Source: Allorhizobium borbori
Lineage (GTDB): Bacteria; Pseudomonadota; Alphaproteobacteria; Rhizobiales; Rhizobiaceae
Assembly (NCBI RefSeq): GCF_014196535.1
Contig: NZ_JACIDU010000010.1
Span: 124,001-188,000 of the forward strand
Reading direction: 5' to 3'
DNA length: 64,000 bases
In this document: positions 28,280 through 35,894 of the stretch, piece after piece
Numbering within the stretch: the stretch's first letter is position 1
How the letters are laid out: every line of letters begins with the position of its first letter
The notes under the pieces: generated by a model
Told to the model about the DNA's origin: nothing
Database searches by the model: none
The model's input: only the letters and a program-made list of their open reading frames with translations
Position numbers and translations under genes: made by a program

Positions 28280-30562
28280 TTACGCCTTTTCCCCGCGCAG
28301 CAGGCGAAGGGCGTTCGCCGTCACCAGAACCGTTGCGCCGGTATCGGCCAGAATGGCCGGCCACAGCCCGGTCACACCCAGCACGGTCGTCACGAGAAAC
28401 ACCGCCTTCAGCCCGAGCGCGATGGTGATGTTCTCGGCGATGTTGCGCATGGTGCGTTTCGAAAGTTCCACCATGCGGGCCACGTCACCAACGCGGCCAT
28501 GCAGGATGGCAGCGTCTGCCGTTTCCAGCGCCACATCCGTACCGCCGCCCATGGCGATGCCGATATTGGCGGCCGCCAGCGCCGGGGCGTCGTTGATTCC
28601 GTCGCCCACCTTGCCGACCTTGAGGCCCTCGGCCTGCCATTCGCCGACGATGCGCCGCTTGTCTTCCGGCATCAGTTCGGCCCGCACCTCGATGCCGAGC
28701 GCATCGCCGATGGCCTGTGCGGTGCGGGCATTGTCGCCAGTCAGCATCACGGTGCGGATACCCTTGTCGCGCAGCCGCTTCAAACCGGCGGCGGCATCGT
28801 CGCGCGGTTCGTCTCGCATGGCGATTGCGCCGGCGAGGATACCGTTTTCCACCAGCAGGGACACGGTCTTGCCCTCGCCGTTCAGCGTGTCGATGGCGGC
28901 GCGCACGGCGTCGGGCAGGATCGTGCGTTCGGCCGCCGCCTTCGGCGAACCGAGGAAGACCTCCGTCCCTCCAACCGTGGCGCTCACGCCCTTGCCGCCC
29001 AGAGCCCTGGCGTCGAAAGCTTCGGGAACCGCAATCCCGTCGGCTTTGGCCCTGTCGAGAATGGCGAGCGCTAGCGGGTGGCTGGAGCCCGTTTCCAGCG
29101 CGGCGGCCAGCGAGAGAACCTCTGCCTCCGACCGTCCGAAGGTCAGCACATCCGTCACTTTCGGCTTGCCTTCGGTCAGCGTGCCGGTCTTGTCGAAAGC
29201 AATGGCCGTCAATCCGCCGAAACTTTCCAGAACGGCGCCGCCTTTCAGCAGCAGGCCGCGCCGGGCACCGGCGGAAAGCGAGGCGGCAATGGCGGCGGGC
29301 GTCGAAATCACCAACGCGCAGGGGCAACCGATGAGCAGAACGGCAAGGCCCTTGTAGACCCATTCGCTCCAGTCGCCGCCGGCCACAAGCGGCGGCAGAA
29401 TGGCGATGAGCGCAGCCACCACCACGACACCCGGCGTGTAATAGCGCGAGAAACGGTCGATGAAGCGCTCCGTCGGGGCCTTCTTTTCCTGCGCTTCCTC
29501 CACCAGCTTCACCACGCGGGCAATGGTGTTGTCCTCCGCCGTTGCCGTCACGCGGATGGTCAGGGCGGCCTCACCGTTCACCGTGCCGGCAAACACGCTG
29601 TCGCCCATGCCCTTGCGCACCGGAATGCTTTCGCCGGAGACGGGGGATTCGTCGATGGCGCTTTCACCGGCGATGATCTCGCCATCGGCGGAAATGCGTT
29701 CGCCGGGGCGCACGAGAACGCTGGCGCCCAGCGCCAGTTCGCCGGCAGGCACCTCACGGGTCTGGCCGCCGGCCTCGACCAGCAAGGCCGTGCGCGGCAC
29801 GAGCGCGGAAAGGGAGCGGATGCTGTCACGCGCCTTTCCGGCGGCCACGCCTTCGAGCAGTTCACCGACGAGAAAGAGGAAGACCACAGCGGCGGCTTCC
29901 TCCGAAGCATCGATGATGACCGCTCCGATGGCGGCAATGGTCATCAGCATTTCGATGGAAAAGGGCGTGCCGTTGAGAGCGGCCATGATCGCACGCCGGG
30001 CAATCGGCACCAGACCCACCGCCATGGCAAGGGTGAAGGCATACGGCGCGATGGCGGGAAAGGCGAGGCCGGCTCCATAGGCAGCCGCCAGCGCCAGGCC
30101 GGAAACGATCGTCAACCGGCCCTTCCGGCTCTTCCACCACGGGCCTTGCGAGGGACCGTGATCGTGGCCATGCAGCCCTTCCACCGCAGCCTTGCCCGTA
30201 TCCTTGTCGTGATCGTGCCCCGCATGGGTGTGATCGTCATGGTTGTGACCATGGTCGTGATCGTGCCCGCCGCAGCAGGCGCCATGGTCGTGATCGTGGT
30301 CATGGACTGCGTGGCGTGTTGCCGGGCCGGCGTCTGTCGCTCCGGAAAGCGGCGTTGCCTTGTAGCCCAGCGCCTTCACCTTGCGGCCGACATCGGCGGC
30401 ATCGAGGTTGCCGTCATGGGTCACGGTCATGGTTCCGGCGGTTACGGAAACGGCAACGTCGCTCACACCGGCCATGCGGCTGACGGCGGTGTCGATCTTG
30501 GCGGCGCAGGAGGCGCAATCCATGCCCTCCACCCGGAATCGTATTTGCGGTGATATGTTCAT
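28280..30562 (-). CDS. zntA: Zn/Cd/Pb-exporting P1B-type ATPase
   Basis: A 760-residue inner-membrane pump. The N-terminal heavy-metal domain has GMDCASC (C16, C19). A His/Asp-rich linker (about 78-135, with repeated HDHDHGH-type runs plus CC) precedes eight helices with the CPC metal site (IGCPCALVIST), phosphorylation motif DKTGTLT, SSHPLA, and MLTGDNARTA/GDGINDAPALA. The CPC site and the ALETADAAIL stretch fit the ZntA/CadA zinc-cadmium-lead group rather than CopA. A MerR-type promoter lies upstream (30591-30621). Metal preference is inferred. Confidence 0.94.
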   Translation of the reverse strand: MNISPQIRFRVEGMDCASCAAKIDTAVSRMAGVSDVAVSVTAGTMTVTHDGNLDAADVGRKVKALGYKATPLSGATDAGPATRHAVHDHDHDHGACCGGHDHDHGHNHDDHTHAGHDHDKDTGKAAVEGLHGHDHGPSQGPWWKSRKGRLTIVSGLALAAAYGAGLAFPAIAPYAFTLAMAVGLVPIARRAIMAALNGTPFSIEMLMTIAAIGAVIIDASEEAAAVVFLFLVGELLEGVAAGKARDSIRSLSALVPRTALLVEAGGQTREVPAGELALGASVLVRPGERISADGEIIAGESAIDESPVSGESIPVRKGMGDSVFAGTVNGEAALTIRVTATAEDNTIARVVKLVEEAQEKKAPTERFIDRFSRYYTPGVVVVAALIAILPPLVAGGDWSEWVYKGLAVLLIGCPCALVISTPAAIAASLSAGARRGLLLKGGAVLESFGGLTAIAFDKTGTLTEGKPKVTDVLTFGRSEAEVLSLAAALETGSSHPLALAILDRAKADGIAVPEAFDARALGGKGVSATVGGTEVFLGSPKAAAERTILPDAVRAAIDTLNGEGKTVSLLVENGILAGAIAMRDEPRDDAAAGLKRLRDKGIRTVMLTGDNARTAQAIGDALGIEVRAELMPEDKRRIVGEWQAEGLKVGKVGDGINDAPALAAANIGIAMGGGTDVALETADAAILHGRVGDVARMVELSKRTMRNIAENITIALGLKAVFLVTTVLGVTGLWPAILADTGATVLVTANALRLLRGEKA

Positions 30563-30590
30563 CCGTCACTCCCGAAAGTCTACGGATGCC

Positions 30591-30621
30591 GTTCTAGAAC
30601 CTCTAGTCACTATAGCTGCAA
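30591..30621 (-). promoter_or_regulatory. MerR-family (ZntR/CadR/PbrR-type) promoter-operator
   Basis: On the minus strand: -35 TTGCAG, a 19-bp spacer CTATAGTGACTAGAGGTTC, then -10 TAGAAC. The spacer carries the near-dyad CTATAG-TGA-CTAGAG. A 19-bp rather than 17-bp spacer with an internal dyad is the hallmark of MerR-activated promoters, and CTATAGTNACTAGAGG closely resembles PbrR/ZntR/CadR sites. Transcription would start about 20 bp before the ATPase gene. No merR-like gene is in the window. Confidence 0.8.
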
Positions 30622-30724
30622 GTGCTTTTTTTACGTGAGACTAAAGTCGATCGAAATAGTCATGTCAAAGTGCTGTTTTCAAAACGATTTGGTATTTCCT
30701 ACTATGATTTCTGAGGGGAGGCTT

Positions 30725-30748
30725 ATTAGTGTTTTATAAACTACTAAT
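30725..30748. promoter_or_regulatory. AT-rich quasi-palindrome upstream of the soluble chemoreceptor
   Basis: ATTAGT...ACTAAT arms flanking TTTATAAA inside a markedly AT-richer stretch (about 30630-30760) of an otherwise GC-rich window, 104 bp before the chemoreceptor start. It could be an operator. Function unknown. Confidence 0.3.
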
Positions 30749-30851
30749 GGAGCAATTTAGGACAGTAGTCGCTGTGCGTGTGGTCCTGATGGAGGGTCGG
30801 TTCAGCGTTCCGTTATTTTTGTCTGGCCCCGTTTGAAGCGAAAGCAGTTCC

Positions 30852-32627
30852 ATGTTCTCAAAATTCACCGGTCATAACCGTGCAAGGCTGGACGCGCTTG
30901 AGGCTATCAAGGCGCGGGTCATGATTGCGGATGCGAAGCTCAACATCACCTATCTTAACGGGGCGGTGCGCGAGCTTCTCAGCGAGGCCGAGAGTGACCT
31001 GAGGGCGGAACTGCCGCGCTTCAGCATGGCGACGCTGGTCGGCTCGAACATCGATGTGTTCCACAAGAACCCCGCGCATCAGCGCAAGATGCTGGCCAGC
31101 CTCAAGGAGCCCTACAGCGCCACCATTCGTGTTGGTCATCATGTCTTCGATCTGATGGTATCGCCGCTGTTCGAGCGCGACAAGCTGACCGGTTATGTCG
31201 TGGAATGGGCGAATGCCAGCGAACGCCTTAAAAATCTGGATTTCGCCAATCGGTTGAGCGCGGTCGACAAGGTTCAGGCGATGATCGAATTCTCGCCGGA
31301 TGGCACGATCCTGACTGCCAATGCCAACTTCCTCAAGGCGACGGGATACGGGCTGGACGAGCTTGTCGGTCGCCACCATTCCATGCTGGTTGACCGGGAT
31401 CATGCCGCCAGCGCCGATTATACGGCTTTCTGGGCCGCTTTGAACCGGGGTGAAGCGCAGGTGGGCGAGTTCGCCCGCATCGGCCGCGATGGCCGCCGGG
31501 TGCTTCTCAATGCCTCCTACAATCCGATTGCCGACGAGCGCGGCCGTATCGTGCGGATCGTCAAGTTCGCCACCGACGTGACCGAGCGCTTCAACGCGGT
31601 GCACCGTCTGGGCGAAGGCCTGACGCGTTTGGCCGCCGGCGAACTGGACTGCCGTCTCGATGTACCCTTTGCGCCGGATTTCGAGCCGTTGCGTCAGAAC
31701 TTCAACACGGCGATCACGTCGCTTTCCCACACACTCGGCGCCGTCGCCAATGCCTCGGTGGAAATCGATCTTCATTCGAGCGAGGTCAGCAGCGGCGCCA
31801 GTGATCTGTCCCAGCGCACCGAACGTCAGGCTGCCTCGCTGGAAGAAACGGCCGCCGCGCTCGACGAGATTACAGTCAATGTGCAGAATGCCGCCGCCCG
31901 TTCGGACGAGGCGCGCAAGGCTGCCGAGCAGGCCAAGAGCAGCGCCAGCCACTCGGCCATGGTGATGGGTGAAGCTATCGATGCCATGGCGCGCATTGAG
32001 GATTCCTCCAACAAGATTTCCTCGATCATCGGCGTTATCGACGAGATTTCCTTCCAGACCAATCTTCTGGCGCTCAATGCCGGCGTCGAGGCCGCCCGTG
32101 CCGGTGAAGCCGGCAAGGGCTTTGCCGTGGTGGCGCAGGAAGTGCGCGAACTTGCGCAGCGTGCAGCCAGTGCCGCCCGCGAAATCAAGGAACTGATCGC
32201 GCATTCCTCTGGCGAGGTGAAAAGCGGCGTGAAGCTGGTCAGCGAGACCGGCGAAGCCCTGCGCAGCATCGAAGACAGCATTCTCGTCGTCAATACGCAG
32301 ATCCAGGCCATTGCCACCGCTGCCAAGGAGCAGGCCATCGGGCTTGATGAGGTCAATGCCGCCGTCAACCAGATGGATCAGGTCACGCAGCAGAATGCCG
32401 CCATGGTCGAAGAGACGAGTGCTGCAAGCGCCACGCTGGCCGGGCAGGCCGAGCAGTTGCGCCGGCTGATCGAGCATTTCCAGCTCGGCAATGATGCACC
32501 GCAGCGCCCCGTCACGCGACAGGCGCCGGCAAAGACCCAGCCTGCGGCTCGTCCGGTCCGCCGCGCCGCAGTCCCCGCAACACAAGGCAATGCCGCGCTG
32601 AAACAGGAAAGCTGGTCGGAATTCTGA
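30852..32627 (+). CDS. Soluble PAS-domain methyl-accepting chemotaxis protein
   Basis: A 591-residue receptor without any transmembrane segment, therefore cytoplasmic. PAS 1 (about 10-120; IADAKLNITYLNGAVRELL) and PAS 2 (about 130-250; IEFSPDGTILTANANFLKATGY; VRIVKFATDVTER) are followed by a coiled-coil signalling domain with tip [36 protein letters not shown]. It ends SWSEF, matching the xWxxF CheR/CheB tether. The PAS domains probably bind haem, flavin or a small metabolite; residues for none of these can be assigned by eye. Strong terminator at 32649. Confidence 0.94.
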   Translation: MFSKFTGHNRARLDALEAIKARVMIADAKLNITYLNGAVRELLSEAESDLRAELPRFSMATLVGSNIDVFHKNPAHQRKMLASLKEPYSATIRVGHHVFDLMVSPLFERDKLTGYVVEWANASERLKNLDFANRLSAVDKVQAMIEFSPDGTILTANANFLKATGYGLDELVGRHHSMLVDRDHAASADYTAFWAALNRGEAQVGEFARIGRDGRRVLLNASYNPIADERGRIVRIVKFATDVTERFNAVHRLGEGLTRLAAGELDCRLDVPFAPDFEPLRQNFNTAITSLSHTLGAVANASVEIDLHSSEVSSGASDLSQRTERQAASLEETAAALDEITVNVQNAAARSDEARKAAEQAKSSASHSAMVMGEAIDAMARIEDSSNKISSIIGVIDEISFQTNLLALNAGVEAARAGEAGKGFAVVAQEVRELAQRAASAAREIKELIAHSSGEVKSGVKLVSETGEALRSIEDSILVVNTQIQAIATAAKEQAIGLDEVNAAVNQMDQVTQQNAAMVEETSAASATLAGQAEQLRRLIEHFQLGNDAPQRPVTRQAPAKTQPAARPVRRAAVPATQGNAALKQESWSEF

Positions 32628-32648
32628 GCCGGCTCATGATCTTCCTGG

Positions 32649-32675
32649 TGCCCGGTTTCGACCGGGCATTTTCGT
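32649..32675 (+). terminator. Terminator of the soluble chemoreceptor gene
   Basis: 8-bp stem TGCCCGGT/ACCGGGCA with TTCG tetraloop, followed by TTTTCGT; 22 bp after the stop. Confidence 0.85.
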
Positions 32676-32693
32676 GTTCGCCATTCGCCGAGT

Positions 32694-33311
32694 TTACAGA
32701 ATGCCGGCCCAGAGGTCCGCATGGCTTCCGGTATGGTTTGCCATGCCGGGCTTTGTCAGGCAGCCCTTCGGGGGAATGAAGCTGTCGATGCGCCGTTTCG
32801 GACGCTCGTGCCAGGAGATGTTGAAGGCGAAATAGCGCGGAAAGAATTGCAGGTGGGAATAGGGCAGGTGATCATGGATCCACCAGGCCATCTTCTGCCA
32901 GTCGCCCGGCGCCTGAAACCGGTCCCAGACGGATGGCACGACAATGCAGGCCGTCGCTCCCATGCAGCCTTCCGCATCGCGCCGGTCCCAGATATGGCCG
33001 GCAAAATCGTCGCGGGCGCAATTATAAGCGCCCTTGCCCGCCCGCATAAGGGCGTTGCCGAGATTGTTGACCGTGGCCGAGCGGTAGGCGGAGCGGAGGG
33101 CGATGCGCCCGAAGGTATCCTGCAGCGGTTCCAGCAGGTCTTCGCAAAGCCGTGTTCCCGCGGCAATCGCAAGGTCGGGATCGTCCGGAATATTGGCGAT
33201 GCCGTGAATCACCGCGATTTCCGAATGCAGGAACTCGCGCAGGAAGAAGTTTTTCGAAAGCCGCACCCGGCCCAGTTCGGTGAGCGTCTGAACGGAGGCG
33301 GGCTTCTTCAT
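32694..33311 (-). CDS. Protein with peptidase M15A-like N-terminal region
   Basis: A 205-residue protein. Residues 15-85 (VRLSKNFFLREFLHSEIAVIHGIANIPDD ... EDLLEPLQDTFGRIALRSAYRSATVN) resemble the M15A D-Ala-D-Ala carboxypeptidase-like fold. The rest (SHLQFFPRYFAFNISWHERPKRRIDSFI) is not familiar, and the usual H-x(6)-D zinc motif is not evident, so activity is doubtful. No signal peptide. Start at 33311 lies 3 bp after the stop of a tiny membrane-protein gene, so the two form an operon. Confidence 0.7.
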   Translation of the reverse strand: MKKPASVQTLTELGRVRLSKNFFLREFLHSEIAVIHGIANIPDDPDLAIAAGTRLCEDLLEPLQDTFGRIALRSAYRSATVNNLGNALMRAGKGAYNCARDDFAGHIWDRRDAEGCMGATACIVVPSVWDRFQAPGDWQKMAWWIHDHLPYSHLQFFPRYFAFNISWHERPKRRIDSFIPPKGCLTKPGMANHTGSHADLWAGIL

Positions 33312-33314
33312 GAA

Positions 33315-33461
33315 TCAGCCGCCGGTCAGGTGGAAGAAGGCCCAGACTGCGATGAGCGCGGCAATGACCCCCAGCCAGATCAACCCCTTGCGCAGGGCGG
33401 GATTGGGCTTCTTCGGTTCCTTCGGCTTTGGCGGACGCTTGAACTCCACAACGTTGGACAC
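33315..33461 (-). CDS. 48-residue single-pass membrane protein
   Basis: A small gene starting at GTG 33461 behind AAGGGAGAGAG. The product has a Lys/Pro-rich cytoplasmic segment (VVEFKRPPKPKEPKKPNP, about 4-21) and one hydrophobic helix (GLIWLGVIAALIAVWAFFHL, about 26-45). It sits 3 bp before the M15A-like gene in the same direction, with the stop read as TGA-TTC-ATG. The ribosome site, helix and operon placement argue that it is real. Function unknown. Confidence 0.7.
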   Translation of the reverse strand: MSNVVEFKRPPKPKEPKKPNPALRKGLIWLGVIAALIAVWAFFHLTGG

Positions 33462-33586
33462 GGCTCTCTCCCTTCATTTCACGTGAATCGCTCCCTTCTC
33501 ATACCACCGGAAGATTGCTGAAATCCTGCGGTTTTTCCGCTCGTCACTTCCCGGCAAAGACTCCGGTTGACTCTTTTGCGGAATGA

Positions 33587-33601
33587 GAACAAATAAAGAA
33601 C
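33587..33601 (+). promoter_or_regulatory. LexA (SOS) box
   Basis: GAACAAATAAAGAAC, an exact GAAC-N7-GAAC direct repeat, the reverse complement of the alphaproteobacterial LexA site GTTC-N7-GTTC. It lies 61 bp before imuA, so the mutasome genes should be DNA-damage inducible. Confidence 0.88.
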
Positions 33602-33661
33602 AGACAGCCGATTGAACGGCCGCCTACCCGGAAACCAACAGCAAGCCTCAAGTGTTCACCC

Positions 33662-34435
33662 ATGTGTTCATCCATGCCGGAACCTGTGCATCGTACCGTC
33701 ATTTCCGAACTGCGAGAACGCATTGGCCGCCTCGAAGGCGGGCAGGGTGCGGCGCGTGGCGTCCTGCCCTTCGGTGTCGCTGAAATCGACCGGGTTCTCC
33801 CTGAAGGCGGGCTTGCGCGCGGCAGTCTGCATGAAGTGACGGGTGGCGGCAACGGTGCGGTGGATGGCGCAATCGCAGCGCTTTTTGCCGCCGGTATCGC
33901 GGCGCGCACGGCGGGGCCGGTGCTCTGGTGCCTTACCCGGCGCGATCTCTTTGCTCCGGCGCTGATGCAGGCGGGGCTTTCACCTGACCGGCTGATCTGC
34001 GTGGAAGCGGGCGACGACAAGCAGTTGCTCGCCTGTTTCGAGGAGGGGCTTCGCCATGGCGGTCTCGGTGCCGTCATCGCCGAGGTGGCGAAGCTCTCCA
34101 TGGTGGCGTCGCGCCGGCTGCAACTGGCCGCCGAATCGTCCGGTGTCATCGCGCTCGCCATCCGTCGGTTCCGGCGTGTGGCGGAAGCGGCGGCGTTCGG
34201 TCAGCCGACCGCTGCCGTTACCCGCTGGCGGGTGTCGGCGCTGCCATCCGCGCCGCTGCCGGTGCCGGGCGTTGGCCGGGCGCGCTGGCGGGTCGAACTC
34301 ACCCGCTGCCGGGCGGGGGAAGGTGCCGTTTTCGAAGTGGAGGCTTGCGATGCAAAGGGTCGTCTCTCTGTTCCTGCCCTTCTGGCCGGTGGACCGGCTG
34401 CGGCGCAGCCCGCAGAGCGCCGCGCCGCCTCCTGA
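33662..34435 (+). CDS. imuA: ImuA, translesion mutasome RecA-like protein
   Basis: A 257-residue protein distantly related to RecA/SulA. It has LPFGVAEIDRVLPEGGLARGSLHEVTG and VLWCLTRRDLFAPALMQAGLSPDRLICVEA, then LRHGGLGAVIAEVAKLSMVASRRLQLAAE. Start at 33662 or 33674 cannot be decided because neither has a strong ribosome site. Its 3' end overlaps imuB by 86 bp. In the family it assembles with ImuB and DnaE2 for damage-induced mutagenesis. A LexA box lies upstream. Confidence 0.93.
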   Translation: MCSSMPEPVHRTVISELRERIGRLEGGQGAARGVLPFGVAEIDRVLPEGGLARGSLHEVTGGGNGAVDGAIAALFAAGIAARTAGPVLWCLTRRDLFAPALMQAGLSPDRLICVEAGDDKQLLACFEEGLRHGGLGAVIAEVAKLSMVASRRLQLAAESSGVIALAIRRFRRVAEAAAFGQPTAAVTRWRVSALPSAPLPVPGVGRARWRVELTRCRAGEGAVFEVEACDAKGRLSVPALLAGGPAAAQPAERRAAS

Positions 34436-35894
34436 GGTGCCGCTGGCGCTCGTCCATCGTGAAGGCGGGCGGCGCGTGCTTTACGCCGTCGATCCCGCCG
34501 CCCGCCGTCTCGGCCTCGTGCGGGGCATGGCGGCGGCCAAGGCGCAGGCGCTGGTGCCGGGCCTCACCCTTCTTCCCGCCGATCCCGCTGCCGACCTTGA
34601 AGGTCTGTACAGGCTGGCGCTCTGGGCGCTGCGTCACCTTTCGCCCGTTGTGGCGCTCGATCCGCCGGATGGGCTGTTGATCGAAACCAGCGGCGCCGAC
34701 CATCTGCATGGCGGCGAAGCGGCTATGCTTGCCTTTCTCGTCGGTCGTTTTGCCGGGGCCGGTGTTACGGCGCGCGCCGCGGTGGCGGAAAGCCGGGGGG
34801 CTGCCCATGCCGCTGCCCGCTTTCTCGAAAGCGACAAGGCGGTCATTGCGCCGGGCGCGGTGGAGGCGCTGCTGAAACCTTTGCCGCTCAAGGCGCTCAG
34901 GCTGGCGCCGGCGCTGGTGCGGGACATGCGGGCGCTCGGCTTCGAGCGGGTCTGCGACATTTTCCATGAGCCGCGCGCGCCGCTTGCGCTCCGTTTCGGG
35001 CCGGAGCCCGGTCGCCGGCTCGATCAGGCGCTCGGGCGCATCGGTGACCCCTTCGATCCCGTTCGCCCGCCCGATCCGGTCGAGGCACGCCGTCTCTTCG
35101 GCGAACCCATCGGCGCGGCCGAAACCATCGCCCGCTATATTGCCAGACTCGTTGCCGCCCTCTGTCCGGCGCTGGAAAGGCGTGGCCTCGGCGCGCGCCG
35201 GCTCGATCTGTTGTTTCGCCGGGTGGATAGCGGCTTCCAGGCCATCCGCGTCGGCACGGCCACTCCTGTGCGTGATGAGAAGCGCCTGACACGTCTCCTG
35301 TGCGAGAAGATCGAAACCGTCGATCCCGGCTTCGGCATCGAGGAAATGATCCTCACCGCCACGCTGGCCGAGCCCTTCGTGGAAAGGCAGGCGCGTTCGT
35401 CGCTGTCGGGTGCGGTGGAAGCCGATCTTTCCGGCCTTGTCGACGTGCTCGCCAACCGGCTCGGTGCCGGACGGCTTTATCGCTTCGCTCCGGTCGAAAG
35501 CGATGTGCCGGAACGCGCCTTCATGCGGGTGCCGCCGCTTGCGCCGGGTGTGGAGGGAGGCATTCATGGTGCTGCCCCTGCCTGGTCAGGTGAATGGCCG
35601 CGACCGGCCCGGCTCCTGCCCCGTCCCGAACGCATCGAAACCATGGCGCTTCTGCCGGATCATCCGCCGGTGTGGTTTTCCTGGCGCGGCGTGCGCCGCC
35701 GCATCCGCGCGGCCGACGGGCCGGAGCGTATCTTTGGGGAATGGTGGAAACGGGCGGCGGAGCGCGCGGCGGTGCGCGATTATTTCCGCATCGAGGACGA
35801 GGCCGGCGAGCGCTTCTGGATCTTCCGTTCCGGCAATGGCGAAGACCCGGAGACCGGCAGTCACGACTGGTTCCTGCACGGGATATTCGGATGA
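34350..35894 (+). CDS. imuB: ImuB, Y-family polymerase-like mutasome scaffold
   Basis: A 514-residue DinB/UmuC-related protein. Start at 34350 ([19 protein letters not shown]) has GGAGG at 34338-34342. The Y-family fold is visible ([55 protein letters not shown]), but the acidic catalytic pattern is replaced, as in other ImuB proteins, which are inactive scaffolds that bind the beta clamp. It overlaps imuA by 86 bp and dnaE2 by 4 bp (ATGA), giving tight translational coupling. Confidence 0.94.
   Translation: MQRVVSLFLPFWPVDRLRRSPQSAAPPPEVPLALVHREGGRRVLYAVDPAARRLGLVRGMAAAKAQALVPGLTLLPADPAADLEGLYRLALWALRHLSPVVALDPPDGLLIETSGADHLHGGEAAMLAFLVGRFAGAGVTARAAVAESRGAAHAAARFLESDKAVIAPGAVEALLKPLPLKALRLAPALVRDMRALGFERVCDIFHEPRAPLALRFGPEPGRRLDQALGRIGDPFDPVRPPDPVEARRLFGEPIGAAETIARYIARLVAALCPALERRGLGARRLDLLFRRVDSGFQAIRVGTATPVRDEKRLTRLLCEKIETVDPGFGIEEMILTATLAEPFVERQARSSLSGAVEADLSGLVDVLANRLGAGRLYRFAPVESDVPERAFMRVPPLAPGVEGGIHGAAPAWSGEWPRPARLLPRPERIETMALLPDHPPVWFSWRGVRRRIRAADGPERIFGEWWKRAAERAAVRDYFRIEDEAGERFWIFRSGNGEDPETGSHDWFLHGIFG

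Noticed and set aside
30150-30320. A simple-sequence repeat or CRISPR-like array on the plus strand
   Set aside because: The ATCATGACC-like periodicity encodes the His/Asp-rich linker of the metal ATPase; no spacer-repeat structure.
33662-35894. A frameshift between imuA and imuB because of the 86-bp overlap
   Set aside because: Both reading frames are intact with their own starts, a ribosome site precedes imuB, and both products have family-like lengths.
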